This document shows positions 47,450 through 56,126 of a DNA stretch of 64,000 bases, piece after piece. Both the position numbers and the translations under genes were made by a program. The stretch's first letter is position 1. Every line of letters begins with the position of its first letter. The stretch covers positions 682,001 through 746,000 of the forward strand of contig SHNF01000009.1 in the NCBI GenBank assembly GCA_004295085.1, in the 5' to 3' direction. Source of the stretch: Planctomycetota bacterium (lineage in GTDB: Bacteria; Planctomycetota; UBA1135). The notes under the pieces are model-generated. The model was not told the DNA's origin. It made no database searches and saw nothing but the letters and a program-made list of their open reading frames with translations.

Positions 47450-48492
47450 ACGCCCGCGTCGTCTTCACCGGCTGCGGCGCGCTCGGGGCCGGGGTGGTCG
47501 GACGCGGCGCGGTCGCAGAGGTCCTGCAGGGCGGTCGCTTCGCCGGGGCGGAGGACCTGCCGGAGGCGCGGCTCAGCCTGCTCATCCACGACAAGGGCAC
47601 GCGCGCGTGGACGCGCACCGCGCGCCTCCTGGCCGCGGCGGCGCAGCTCGCCGCCCAGGAGGCCGGCTGGCTGGCGCCGGCGCCGCCGTTCGCGCCGCAG
47701 GACTGCGGCGTGGTGGTGGGCTCGACCTACGGCAACCTGCACGCCAGCGTGCTGTTCGACCTGGAGACTCTGCGTGAGGGACCGCAGTACGTCAGCCCCC
47801 AGGACTTCGCCAACACGGTGATCAACCAGACCGCCGGGCGCATCGCGGCCCGCCACGGCTTCACCGGCCTGAACACGACCTTGTGCACCGGCGAGGCCAG
47901 CGCGCTGGACGCGCTGGACTACGCGCGCACGGTGCTGCGCCGCGGGCGGGTGCGCGCCGTGCTGTGCGGGGCGGGGCTGGAGCGCGCGCCGGAGGCGGCG
48001 CAGGTCTGCGTGCGGCTGCGCACCACGGGCGTGCCGTTCGCGGAAGGCGCCGCGGCCTTCGCGCTGGAGCTGGAGCCCGGCGCACGAGCCCGCGGCGCGC
48101 GCCGCCTCGCGGTCCTGGCCGGCGCCGGCAGCGTTTTCCGTGACGGCGCGCCAGGACAGGAGGAGGCAGTGCAGGCGGCGCTCGAAGACGCCGGTGTGCG
48201 CGCCGCCGAGCTGTCGGAGGTGATCGCGCCGGCCTCCGGCCACGCCGCCCGCGACGCCGAGGAGGGCGCGGCCCTGGAGCGGCTCGGCGTGCGCGCTCCG
48301 GTCCTCGCGCCCAAGGCAGCTGCCGGCGAGTGCCTCGAAGCCTCTGCGGCCCTGGCGGTGGCGCTGGCGCTGTCGCGCCTCGAAGCGCGGCCGCCCGCGG
48401 CCGCGCCGCGCGCGGTGCTTGTGTGCGCCAGCGATCCGCTCGGCCATCACGCCGCGGTCGTCCTCGCGGAGGCGCAGCCAGCCCTATACTGA
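47446..48492 (+). CDS. Degenerate ketosynthase-like partner (chain-length-factor-like)
   Basis: This 348-residue protein keeps the thiolase-fold layout but not the full active site. Cys 147 is in NTTLCTGEASALDALD at the nucleophile position and the glycine-rich loop PFAEGAAAFALEL is present. The first His region reads EVIAPASGHAARD where SAHGTGT is expected (Pro at the His place), and the second reads KAAAGECLEASA (Glu 295 for His). Classical chain-length factors lose Cys instead, so this is an unusual pattern. I infer a heterodimer with the upstream ketosynthase. The ATG overlaps its stop. Confidence 0.72.
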   Translation: MNARVVFTGCGALGAGVVGRGAVAEVLQGGRFAGAEDLPEARLSLLIHDKGTRAWTRTARLLAAAAQLAAQEAGWLAPAPPFAPQDCGVVVGSTYGNLHASVLFDLETLREGPQYVSPQDFANTVINQTAGRIAARHGFTGLNTTLCTGEASALDALDYARTVLRRGRVRAVLCGAGLERAPEAAQVCVRLRTTGVPFAEGAAAFALELEPGARARGARRLAVLAGAGSVFRDGAPGQEEAVQAALEDAGVRAAELSEVIAPASGHAARDAEEGAALERLGVRAPVLAPKAAAGECLEASAALAVALALSRLEARPPAAAPRAVLVCASDPLGHHAAVVLAEAQPALY

Positions 48493-48544
48493 GCCCTGCG
48501 GACGTGCTCCGGACGTCTCTGAAGCCTGCATCACCCCCTTGCGC

Positions 48545-49975
48545 ATGAAAAAGCTCGTTCTCATCAATCCCCACCCGCGCGGCAAGCACGGCGAGGAGGA
48601 CCTGCGCGTGATCGTGCAGATGCCCTTGAACCTGGCCTACATCGCCGCCCACACGCCGCGGGACCGCTGGGAAGTGGACGTGATCGACGAGACCATGGAC
48701 GAGGCCGTGGATGGCGACGGCCGGCTGTGCTTCGACGCCGACCTGGTCGGCATCACATCGCTCACGTGCCAGGCGCCGCGCGCGTATCAGATCGCGCGCG
48801 CCTGCCGCGCCCGCGGGATCCCGGTGGTCATGGGCGGCCCGCACGCGATCACCCATTTCCACGAGGCGGCGGAGTTCGTGGACGCCATCGTGGTGGGCGA
48901 GGCCGAGGGCGTCTGGAGCGGCCTGCTGGCGGACTTCGAGCGCAACGGCCTGCGCAAGATCTACGACGGCGGCTTCCCGGAGCTGGATTACATGCGCGTG
49001 TGGCCGGACCGGGAGCTCCTGCAGAGCAAGTACCAGTACAAGTACTCCTCCATCGTGACCACCAAGGGCTGCCCGTGGCGCTGCGAGTTCTGCAGCGTCC
49101 CCATGGTGCAGGGCAAGACCTACCGCGAGCGCAGCGTCGAGGACGTGCTGGACGAGATGGAAGCCACGCCGTTCCGCGGCCTCATGTTCGCCGAGGACAA
49201 CTTCTACGGCTACAAGCCCGAGAGCAACGAGCGGGCGCGCCAGCTGTTCCGCGGCATGGTGGAACGCGGCATCCACAAGGACTGGTTCGGCTTCACGCAG
49301 TTCAGCACCGCGCACGACCTCGCGGCGCTGAAGGACATGGCCGTCAGCGGCTGCCTGGGCTTCCTCATCGGCATGGAATCCACGGACGAAGCGGTGCTGC
49401 GCAAGCTGCGCAAGGGCAGCAACCTGAAGACCGGCGTCGAGAACTACGCCTCGGCCATCGACAACATCCACGACCACGGAATGATCGTGTGGGCATCGGT
49501 CATCTTCGGGGCGGACCTGCAGACCAAGGACTGCTTCCGGGCGATGACCGACTATCTGCTGGAGCACGCGGTGGACGTGGTCACCTTCGGCGTGCACTGC
49601 CCGTTCCCCAACACCGCCTTGTTCCAGCGTATGGTCCAGGAGAAGCGCCTGCTGCGCAGCAACTGGCCGGAAGACTGGATCTATTACGATTCCGGGCACC
49701 TGACCCACACGCTCAGCCACATGAGCCTCGACGAGTTCATCGAGGGCATGGAGCACGTGTACAAGCACCTCTACGGCCCCGAGAACCTGCGCCGCCGCTT
49801 CATCGAGACCCTGAAGCGCAACGGCTCACGGCGCACGGCCATGTTCGCCTACAAGGTCGGCATGGACTGGGACATCGTGTTCCAGAACGTGCTCAAGAAC
49901 CTGTACGCACTGCGCGAGTCCGGCATGTACCAGCGCGTGATGCGGGAAAACAACCTGGCGGTGGCTGCGGCCTGA
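48545..49975 (+). CDS. B12-binding-domain radical SAM protein (DUF4070-type)
   Basis: This 476-residue protein has an N-terminal cobalamin-binding-like Rossmann region (1-150; LVLINPHPRGKHGEEDL, then VVMGGPHAITHFHEAAEFVDAIVVGEAE), followed by a radical SAM domain with Cys 176, 180 and 183 in TTKGCPWRCEFCSVP. A C-terminal helical region follows that is typical of HpnP/HpnJ- and BchE-like relatives. It may methylate, cyclise or rearrange a lipid or polyketide-like substrate. It lies 52 bases after the ketosynthase pair; a TATACT at 48485-48490 could provide an extra promoter. No SAM methyltransferase partner is nearby. Confidence 0.85.
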   Translation: MKKLVLINPHPRGKHGEEDLRVIVQMPLNLAYIAAHTPRDRWEVDVIDETMDEAVDGDGRLCFDADLVGITSLTCQAPRAYQIARACRARGIPVVMGGPHAITHFHEAAEFVDAIVVGEAEGVWSGLLADFERNGLRKIYDGGFPELDYMRVWPDRELLQSKYQYKYSSIVTTKGCPWRCEFCSVPMVQGKTYRERSVEDVLDEMEATPFRGLMFAEDNFYGYKPESNERARQLFRGMVERGIHKDWFGFTQFSTAHDLAALKDMAVSGCLGFLIGMESTDEAVLRKLRKGSNLKTGVENYASAIDNIHDHGMIVWASVIFGADLQTKDCFRAMTDYLLEHAVDVVTFGVHCPFPNTALFQRMVQEKRLLRSNWPEDWIYYDSGHLTHTLSHMSLDEFIEGMEHVYKHLYGPENLRRRFIETLKRNGSRRTAMFAYKVGMDWDIVFQNVLKNLYALRESGMYQRVMRENNLAVAAA

Positions 49976-50026
49976 CCGCCCTTCGTGGTATCTTGGCGGG
50001 CGGTTCCCCCGAGGAGGTGGTCCGTC

Positions 50027-50557
50027 ATGGCCAAGATCGCCTGCCTGCTGCACAACGACTTCGAGGACTCGGAGTTCCGCATCCCGCACGAGCGTCTGGC
50101 GGAAGCCGGGCACGAGATCGTCATCGTCGGGCTGAAGGCCGGCGAGGAGGTGGAGGGCAAGCGCGGCCGCGAATCGGTGCGCGTGGAGACGACCGCCAGG
50201 AGCCTCGATCCCGCCGGCTTCGACGGCCTGCTGATTCCCGGCGGCTGGTCTCCGGACAAGCTGCGCATGGACGCCGACCTGGTCGCCTTCGTGCGCGCCA
50301 TGGTGACCGCCGGCAAGCCGACCGCCGCCATCTGCCACGGGCCATGGCTGCTGGCGGAAGCCGACGTGGTGCGCGGGCGCACGCTGACCAGCTATCCCTC
50401 GATCAAGACCGACATGCGCAACGCCGGCGCCAACTGGGTGGACCAGGACGTGATGGTGGACGGCAACCTGGTCACGTCGCGCAAGCCGGACGACCTGGAC
50501 GCCTTCTGCAACGCCTTCCTGAGCAAGCTGGCGCCGGTGCCCGCGCGCCGCGGCTGA
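50027..50557 (+). CDS. DJ-1/PfpI family protein
   Basis: This 176-residue protein has the PfpI/YhbO type fold: IACLLHNDFEDSEFRIPHERL, then LIPGGWSPDKLR, with the nucleophile Cys 103 in AAICHGPWLLAEA and His next to it. Members act as glyoxalase/deglycase or stress proteins. An excellent GAGGAGG (50011-50017) precedes ATG 50027, and TATCTT (49988-49993) is a likely -10, so this mRNA has a leader, unlike many neighbours. Confidence 0.92.
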   Translation: MAKIACLLHNDFEDSEFRIPHERLAEAGHEIVIVGLKAGEEVEGKRGRESVRVETTARSLDPAGFDGLLIPGGWSPDKLRMDADLVAFVRAMVTAGKPTAAICHGPWLLAEADVVRGRTLTSYPSIKTDMRNAGANWVDQDVMVDGNLVTSRKPDDLDAFCNAFLSKLAPVPARRG

Positions 50558-50569
50558 AGCAGCGCGCCC

Positions 50570-50767
50570 TCAGGTGTTCCCGGCGCTGACCTGCAGCAGG
50601 AAGCCCGCGCCGCTGGCGCGGACCTGCACCCGGTTCGGGCGGCAGCACACCCAGCAGTCCACCACCAGGTCCTGGTCGGCGCCGTCCTCGGGCTCCACTA
50701 ATACAAGGTTGGGCTCGCCGCACGAGGCGCAGGCGAAGCTCAGCTCCGCGAGGTGGTCGGAGCGCAC
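50570..50767 (-). CDS. CPXCG-motif cysteine-rich protein
   Basis: This 65-residue protein has two Cys pairs: CASCGE near 13-18, then VVDCWVCCRPNRV near 36-48. The spacing and the EDG-D-VVDCWVCCRP block match the small CPXCG zinc-ribbon-like family of unknown function. The start is GTG 50767, six bases after TATGCT on the reverse strand. It follows the CHRD gene but is separated from it by a hairpin. Confidence 0.85.
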   Translation of the reverse strand: MRSDHLAELSFACASCGEPNLVLVEPEDGADQDLVVDCWVCCRPNRVQVRASGAGFLLQVSAGNT

Positions 50768-50773
50768 GGATCC

Positions 50774-50779
50774 AGCATA
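50774..50779 (-). promoter_or_regulatory. -10 hexamer TATGCT before CPXCG gene
   Basis: TATGCT lies six bases before GTG 50767, consistent with a leaderless mRNA and with independence from the upstream CHRD gene. Confidence 0.5.
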
Positions 50780-50787
50780 AGCGACGC

Positions 50788-50809
50788 GGGGGCGCCGCAG
50801 GGCGCCCCC
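50788..50809 (-). terminator. Hairpin terminator after CHRD gene
   Basis: A perfect nine-base stem, GGGGGCGCC and GGCGCCCCC, closes a four-base loop (GCAG). It lies just beyond the stop of the CHRD gene. No T run follows in either direction, so termination efficiency is uncertain. Confidence 0.55.
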
Positions 50810-50835
50810 GGTGTCATCGGCGGGCCAGCCGCCGG

Positions 50836-51942
50836 CTACAGCTTGTTGATGAGCAACGCCATGCCGGCGCTGCGGTACGTCGTGGCGCCCTCGGTGCCGG
50901 TGAACTGGGCGAACACGTTGACGTCACCCGCCACGTTGGGCAGGTTGACGTTGATGGTGCGGGTGCCGCCGGCGTTGAGGGTGACCGGCAGGCTCCGGAT
51001 CAGGGGCGTCTGCAGGAAGTACGGGCAGTTGTTGGTCACGGTCGCGATGGCCGTCAGCGACGCCTCGATGACGCCCATGTCTCCGGGCTGGCCGCCGGCG
51101 ACGGTCAGTGCGATGGTCCCCCCGGCGTAAGGCGCTCCAGTCTGCGTGAGGGTGGCGGTGCCGCCGCTCCACGGACAGGCCTGTCCGAAGGCCAGGCCCA
51201 CGCGCGTGATCTGGCCGCGGATCTCACCGCCCGGGTTGGCGGAGGTGTGCACGTTGAAGTACAGGTTGCCGGCCTGCAGGTCGTTCATCTGGGTGGCGCT
51301 GAGCGCCGCGGTGGTGCCGCTCCACATGGTCGGGCCGCCGGCGAGTGTGAACAGGATGCCCCCGTTGACGCCGGGAGCGCCCGTGTGGATGTGGGCGGCG
51401 GTGCCCGTCAGGCCGCTGGTCGTGACGTTGTAGGTGACCGTGTTGTCCGCGTTCAGGACGGCGGTACCGGTGCCGGAAGCGCCCGTGACCACGGGCGGGT
51501 TCTCCTGGGAGCCCTGGAGCGTGGCGGCGTAGTTGCGCGGGCTGATCAGGATCTGCCCGCGGATCTCGCCGCCGGGATTGGCGGAGGTGTGCACGTTGAA
51601 GTACATGCCGCCGGCGCGCAAGGTGGCGATCTGAGTGGCGGTGAGCGCCGCGGTGGTGCCGCTGTAGGTCGTGGGACCGCCCGAAAGGGTGAACAGGATG
51701 CCGCCGTTCACGCCCACGGCGCCCTCGTGGATGTGGGCGAAGGTGCCGGTCAGGCCGTAGGTCCGGACGTTGTAGGTGATGGTGTTGTTGGCATTGAGGG
51801 TGGCCGTGCCCCAACCGCCGGCGCTGGTGATCACGGGCGGGTTCTCCTGGCCGCCGTCGAGGTCGGCCCGGAACTGGTTCTGGGCGGCAAGCGGGGCTGC
51901 GGCCAGGGAGAGAACCGCCAGGGAAAGTGCAAGTCGTTTCAT
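50836..51942 (-). CDS. Secreted protein with two CHRD domains
   Basis: This 368-residue exported protein has a signal peptide (LALSLAVLSLAAAPLAAQ). Two consecutive CHRD domains follow (about 22-135 and 136-250), each with the motif GTAT/AVLNADNT-TYNV, AHIHTGAPGVNGGILF and a YFNVHTSANPGGEIRGQI tail. The domain unit repeats every 342 bases (for example 51236 and 51578). A C-terminal beta-rich region (about 260-368) completes it. CHRD proteins bind BMPs in animals; in bacteria the role is unknown, probably extracellular matrix or surface. The preceding 169 bases (51943-52111) hold no gene, only a small CGAAG-CTTCG hairpin at 52000-52014 in the presumed leader. Confidence 0.85.
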   Translation of the reverse strand: MKRLALSLAVLSLAAAPLAAQNQFRADLDGGQENPPVITSAGGWGTATLNANNTITYNVRTYGLTGTFAHIHEGAVGVNGGILFTLSGGPTTYSGTTAALTATQIATLRAGGMYFNVHTSANPGGEIRGQILISPRNYAATLQGSQENPPVVTGASGTGTAVLNADNTVTYNVTTSGLTGTAAHIHTGAPGVNGGILFTLAGGPTMWSGTTAALSATQMNDLQAGNLYFNVHTSANPGGEIRGQITRVGLAFGQACPWSGGTATLTQTGAPYAGGTIALTVAGGQPGDMGVIEASLTAIATVTNNCPYFLQTPLIRSLPVTLNAGGTRTINVNLPNVAGDVNVFAQFTGTEGATTYRSAGMALLINKL

Positions 51943-52111
51943 GGCAATGGGTTGCGTTACTCTAGGGAGAAGGAAGTGAGAGGGAAGGGAAGATGTGGCC
52001 GAAGGCAGACTTCGTCCCCTTGGCCCATGATCTCCGCGCAATACGCGCAAGAAGCGTTCGCGGATCCTCATGCAATTACGGAGATTCCGTGGCGCAGGCC
52101 GCCGCGGCCCC

Positions 52112-52828
52112 TCACCAGGGCAGCTCGCGGCCGCGGTAATTGAAGAAGCCGCCGCTGTGCTGGGCGTCCAGGCTGTCGATGAGGCGCAGCATGTTGCTCA
52201 CCGAATCGTCCACCGTGAGCGGAGCCTCCGGGCCTCCCATGTCGGTCTTCACCCAGCCCGGGTGCACCGCCACGCAGATGATCTCCTGCTCCCTCAGGTC
52301 GAGCGCCAGGTTGCGCGTGGCCATGTTGAGCGCCGCCTTGCTCAGGCGGTAGGCATAGGACCCGCCGGTGCCGTTGTCGTGGATGGAGCCCATGATGGAG
52401 GTGATGTTGACCACCTTCGGGTTGTTGCCCTCTCCCAGCAGCGGCAGGAAGGCGCGGGTGACGCGCAAGGGGCCCAGGGTGTTCACCCCGAAGACGGCCT
52501 CGATCTCGCGGAAATCCAGGTCGGCCACCGTGCCGCCTTTGCGCCCGTAGCTGCCCGAGTTGTTGATCAGGACCTCGATCCCGTCCACCTGTGCGGCCAC
52601 GTCGTCGAAGGCGTGGTGCACGGAAACGTCGTCCGTGACGTCGCAGGGCAGCACCGTGAGCAGGTCCGGGTGCTCCTTGTGCTGCTCGGCCAGGGCCGGC
52701 GCCGATTCGGGATGGCGGCACAAGGCGAACACGCGCTGTCCTTCCTGCAGGTACTCCTGGACGAATTCCAGGCCGATGCCGCGGTTGGCGCCGGTGATGA
52801 CGATGCGCGAGGGGACTTGACTGGTCAT
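52112..52828 (-). CDS. Short-chain dehydrogenase/reductase (C-factor-like)
   Basis: This 238-residue SDR has the cofactor motif TGANRGIG (13-20), NNSG near 90, the catalytic Ser in VNITSIMGS near 140, and YRLSK near 158-162. Landmarks such as GVNTLGPLRVTRAFLPLL and VHPGWVKTDMGG match the CsgA (C-factor)/carbonyl-reductase branch. It probably reduces a small carbonyl substrate with NADPH. ATG 52828 is supported by TAATCT ten bases upstream. Confidence 0.9.
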   Translation of the reverse strand: MTSQVPSRIVITGANRGIGLEFVQEYLQEGQRVFALCRHPESAPALAEQHKEHPDLLTVLPCDVTDDVSVHHAFDDVAAQVDGIEVLINNSGSYGRKGGTVADLDFREIEAVFGVNTLGPLRVTRAFLPLLGEGNNPKVVNITSIMGSIHDNGTGGSYAYRLSKAALNMATRNLALDLREQEIICVAVHPGWVKTDMGGPEAPLTVDDSVSNMLRLIDSLDAQHSGGFFNYRGRELPW

Positions 52829-52838
52829 GGGCCCGGAG

Positions 52839-52844
52839 AGATTA
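52839..52844 (-). promoter_or_regulatory. -10 hexamer TAATCT before SDR gene
   Basis: TAATCT ends ten bases before the ATG at 52828. The GC-rich spacer beyond it is a run of GGCCGC repeats (about 52860-52882) separating it from the divergent sigma-factor gene. Confidence 0.4.
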
Positions 52845-52898
52845 GCCGCTCGTCCCGTCGCGGCCGCGGCCGCGGCCGCGCCGCGGGCCAGGCGTACC

Positions 52899-52904
52899 TA
52901 CAAT
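52899..52904 (+). promoter_or_regulatory. -10 hexamer TACAAT before sigma-factor gene
   Basis: TACAAT lies seven bases before GTG 52912. It overlaps the in-frame ATG at 52903, so that ATG would not be transcribed and GTG 52912 is the likely leaderless start. Confidence 0.55.
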
Positions 52905-52911
52905 GGAACGC

Positions 52912-53619
52912 GTGGAGCCGGATCTTGACTCCAGTGCTCTCCAGGCCGTCCGCTTTGCAAAGGAGAGGCTCGGGCCCCTGAGCCGGGCACTGATCGATCA
53001 GCCGGAAGCGTTGCGGCAGATCGAGGCGCTCGTCGGCGCCGGCCGCCGCCTGGAAGACGCCGTCCTGCAGCAGGTGTTCCGGGCCGCGAAGGAACACCGC
53101 GGCGTGGCCAACGAGTTCTTCTCGTACTTCCTGTTCGGTGTGGTCGGCGTGGCCAAGGACTCGCTCGCGCCCCAGCTGCGCCGCATGGTGGACACGGGGG
53201 ACCTGTTGGACTCGGTCATGGGCAGCCTGTGGGAGGACCTGCGGGAGCTGCACTTCGAGACCCGCGGCCAATTCGTGGGACTGGTGGCGCAGGCCCTGCG
53301 CTGGAAGGCAGCGGAATACGACCGCAGGATGAAGACCTTGCGCCGGCGCGAGGACATGCAGGTGCAGGCGGGTCCGGAGGTCCTCCAGGCGCCCGGCGTG
53401 GACCGCACGCCGTCGTCCATGGCCGTGTCCGACGAGGAGCGGGTCCGGCTGCCGGAGCTGCTGGAGCGGCTCCCGGCCCGGGACCGCCTGATCATGCAGC
53501 GCTACCTCAAAGGCGTCAGCCTGGCCGAGATCGCCCGGGACCTGGGCCTCGGCGAGGTCGCGGCCCAGAAGGCCCTGGAGCGGGCCATCCAGCGGGCCCG
53601 TGAGTTGGGCCTGGAATGA
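52912..53619 (+). CDS. Planctomycete-type ECF sigma factor
   Basis: This 235-residue protein is a sigma-70-like ECF factor with a weakly conserved region 2 (about 85-145, LLDSVMGSLWEDLREL) and a clearer region 4 (about 180-235, LLERLPARDRLIMQRYLKGVSLAEIARDLGL). The style matches the ECF groups that are always next to Ser/Thr kinases in planctomycetes, and the TPR kinase gene follows 92 bases downstream. The kinase probably activates it by phosphorylation. ATG 52903 is the alternative start. Confidence 0.8.
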   Translation: MEPDLDSSALQAVRFAKERLGPLSRALIDQPEALRQIEALVGAGRRLEDAVLQQVFRAAKEHRGVANEFFSYFLFGVVGVAKDSLAPQLRRMVDTGDLLDSVMGSLWEDLRELHFETRGQFVGLVAQALRWKAAEYDRRMKTLRRREDMQVQAGPEVLQAPGVDRTPSSMAVSDEERVRLPELLERLPARDRLIMQRYLKGVSLAEIARDLGLGEVAAQKALERAIQRARELGLE

Positions 53620-53624
53620 GCCGC

Positions 53625-53630
53625 TATGCT
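53625..53630 (+). promoter_or_regulatory. -10 hexamer TATGCT upstream of kinase gene
   Basis: TATGCT lies eight bases before GTG 53639, the start of a 16-codon reading frame ending at TGA 53687-53689. A transcript starting there would carry this short leader frame before the kinase start at TTG 53712. Confidence 0.35.
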
Positions 53631-53711
53631 GAGGGCAGGTGGGGCGGACCGCCCGCCCACCTGACCCCCGCCTGAACCCCCGTTCCTGAGGCGACCTGTG
53701 TCGGAGGCAGC

Positions 53712-56126
53712 TTGATCGCTCGTTTGGATCACCGCATCCTGGCCGAGGAGGCGTATCACGACTACTTGCGTCTCCGCGAGCGCGGGGCGGCCCCGGTCCC
53801 GGCGGAGTTCGTCGGCTCGCAATCCGCGGACGTCCAGGAGGACCTGCGGCGCATCCTGGGCGAGCACGAGTTCGTGCTGGGAGCCATCCAGGTCTTCTGC
53901 ACCGACTTCCTGGCAGGCCAGCAGTTCGGCCCGTACCGGCTGCTGGCGGAGATCGGTCGCGGCGGCATGGCCGTGGTGTGGGAGGCGGAGCAGCCGGCCC
54001 TGGAGCGCAGGGTAGCGGTCAAGGTGCTGCACGGAGCGTCGTGCGTGGCGCGGGCCACCATGGACCGGTTCAAGCGCGAGGCGCGCGCCGGCGGCCGCCT
54101 GACGCACCCCAACATCACCACGGTGTACGAGACCGGGGAGATCGAGGGCTGCCTGTACATCGCCCAGGAGTTGATCCGGGGCGGCAGGAACCTGGCGCAG
54201 CACCTGGCCGAGGCGCGCGCATGGACCGAGGTCCCGCCCAGCTACTACCGCGAGGAGGTCGAGCGGATCGCGCAAGTGGCGGATGCCCTGCACGCCGCCC
54301 ACCTGGCCGGGGTCGTGCACCGCGACGTCAAGCCGAGCAACATCCTCCTCGACCCGGAAGGGCGGCCCAAGCTGGGTGACTTCGGGCTGGCGCTGCTGCG
54401 CGACGATCCCGGGCTCTCCGAGTCCGGCGAGTTCATCGGCACGGCGTTCTACGCCTCGCCCGAGCAGGCCGGTGGCTGCAGCCGGCAGGTGGACGCGCGC
54501 TCCGACGTGTTCTCCCTGGGCGTGACGATGTACGAAGCCCTGACGCTGTGCCGCCCCTTCGACGGCGACGGCCGCGACGAGGTCTTCCGCAGGATCCGGG
54601 GCGAGGAACCGCTGGATCCGCGCCGGATCCGCGCGCGCATCCCGCGCGATCTCGCCGTCATTTGCCTGAAGGCCCTGGAGAAGGACCCTGCGCGCCGTTA
54701 CCCGAGCGCGGAGGCGTTCGCCGCGGACCTCCGCCGCTTCCTGCGCAACGAGCCGATCCAGGCCCATCCGCCCTCGGCGTTGACGCGCTGCTCGAAATGG
54801 GTGCGCCGCCACCCGACGGTGTCCGCGGCCGCCGCGGTGGGAGTCCTGGCGGCGGTGGCGCTGGCCGCCGGCGGCCTGCGTCTGGCCATGGCCGAGAACC
54901 GTGCCCGGACCATGGTCACGGTTTCCGGGGACATGCAGCAGATCCTGGTCGACGTCCTGGCGCTCTTCTATCCGGAGGAGCACGGCCGCCCCGCTCCGAC
55001 TCCCGAGCAGGTGTTCCAGCAGGTGGAGCAGCAGGTCCGGACCAGGTTCCCCGACCTCCCGGAGGTGCAGGCGGACGTCTACCAGTCCATGGCCTCGGTG
55101 CTGCGCGCGATGGGGAAGCTGCAGGAGGCCGAACGCCTGGCGCGGCTGGCCCTGGAGCTGCGCCGGGCCACGGCCGCGGCGGACCTGGGTTCCGTCGCGG
55201 AGTCCGCCGGACTCGTGGCGGTCATCCTCTCGGACCGGGGCCAGGCCCGGGAGGCGGAAGCGCTGTGGCGGGAAACGTGCGCCAGCTTCGTGGCCGAGCG
55301 CCGGGACCGGCGCGACGTCCGCGTGGTGAACTTGCTGAGCGACTATGCTTCGTTCCTGGCGGACTCCGGCCAGCACGAGCGCGCCGAAGGCGCGTTCCTG
55401 GACGCCCTCGAGATCGCCCGCGAGATCGAAGGCCCATCGGGCGTGCCCGCCGCCCTGGTCGAGGGCAACCTGGGCGTGCTCTACTGCGAGATGGAGCGGG
55501 GCGAGGACGCCCTCGGCCGGCTGGCAACGGCGATCTCGCACCTGGAGGCGCGGAACGGGCCGGAGGAAGCCGAGGCCATGATCTTCCGCATGAACCGCGG
55601 GCGCGCGCTGCTGCTGACCACGGACGTCGACGCGGCGCTCGCGGAACTGCTCGAGGTCCTGCCTCGGCTCCAGGGCACGTTCGGCGCAGCGCATGCCCAC
55701 TCCATCATGTGCCAGGTGAACCTGGGGGTCGCGTACAAGGCCCAGTACGCGCGCACCAAGGACCCCAGCCTGTTGCAGCAGGCGCTGGAGGTCACCCGCG
55801 AGGCGGCGCGGGCCGCCGTCGAGTTCCTGCACCCCGGAGAGGCGGCGCGGCTGCTCGCGCAGGAGAACCTGGGCCTGTTGCAGGTGCAGCTGCGCAACTT
55901 CGCGGAAGCGGAACCGGTGCTGCTGGCCGCCCTCGGCGAGACCGAGGCGCACGCGCCGCACAACCCGCGCATCTGGAAGATCCACTACGGACTGGGCCAG
56001 TGCGCCCGGAACGCGAGCCGCTTCGCGGAGGCGGCCCGCTGGTTCCGGCGGGTCCTGGAACTCAACCCCAACCAGCCCGCGGTCCAGCAGCTGCTGCTGG
56101 AGTGCGAGGCCGTGGCCCAGAGTTAG
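53712..56126 (+). CDS. Ser/Thr protein kinase with TPR repeats
   Basis: This 804-residue protein has an N-terminal helical domain (1-65), an active PknB-type kinase domain (about 75-345; Gly loop GRGGMAVVW at 82-90, Lys 104, Glu 123, HRDVKPSN at 203-210 and GDFGLA at 222-227), a membrane helix (about 370-393), and a C-terminal region of TPR repeats (about 445-804). All catalytic residues are present. It probably senses a signal outside the membrane and phosphorylates the upstream ECF sigma factor. The TTG start has GGAGG five bases upstream (53703-53707). The stop overlaps the convergent beta-helix gene stop. Confidence 0.9.
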   Translation: MIARLDHRILAEEAYHDYLRLRERGAAPVPAEFVGSQSADVQEDLRRILGEHEFVLGAIQVFCTDFLAGQQFGPYRLLAEIGRGGMAVVWEAEQPALERRVAVKVLHGASCVARATMDRFKREARAGGRLTHPNITTVYETGEIEGCLYIAQELIRGGRNLAQHLAEARAWTEVPPSYYREEVERIAQVADALHAAHLAGVVHRDVKPSNILLDPEGRPKLGDFGLALLRDDPGLSESGEFIGTAFYASPEQAGGCSRQVDARSDVFSLGVTMYEALTLCRPFDGDGRDEVFRRIRGEEPLDPRRIRARIPRDLAVICLKALEKDPARRYPSAEAFAADLRRFLRNEPIQAHPPSALTRCSKWVRRHPTVSAAAAVGVLAAVALAAGGLRLAMAENRARTMVTVSGDMQQILVDVLALFYPEEHGRPAPTPEQVFQQVEQQVRTRFPDLPEVQADVYQSMASVLRAMGKLQEAERLARLALELRRATAAADLGSVAESAGLVAVILSDRGQAREAEALWRETCASFVAERRDRRDVRVVNLLSDYASFLADSGQHERAEGAFLDALEIAREIEGPSGVPAALVEGNLGVLYCEMERGEDALGRLATAISHLEARNGPEEAEAMIFRMNRGRALLLTTDVDAALAELLEVLPRLQGTFGAAHAHSIMCQVNLGVAYKAQYARTKDPSLLQQALEVTREAARAAVEFLHPGEAARLLAQENLGLLQVQLRNFAEAEPVLLAALGETEAHAPHNPRIWKIHYGLGQCARNASRFAEAARWFRRVLELNPNQPAVQQLLLECEAVAQS

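Noticed and set aside
52860..52882. GGCCGC repeats as a regulatory array
   Set aside because: The run is short and fits general GC-rich composition; no spacing pattern or symmetry suggests a binding array.
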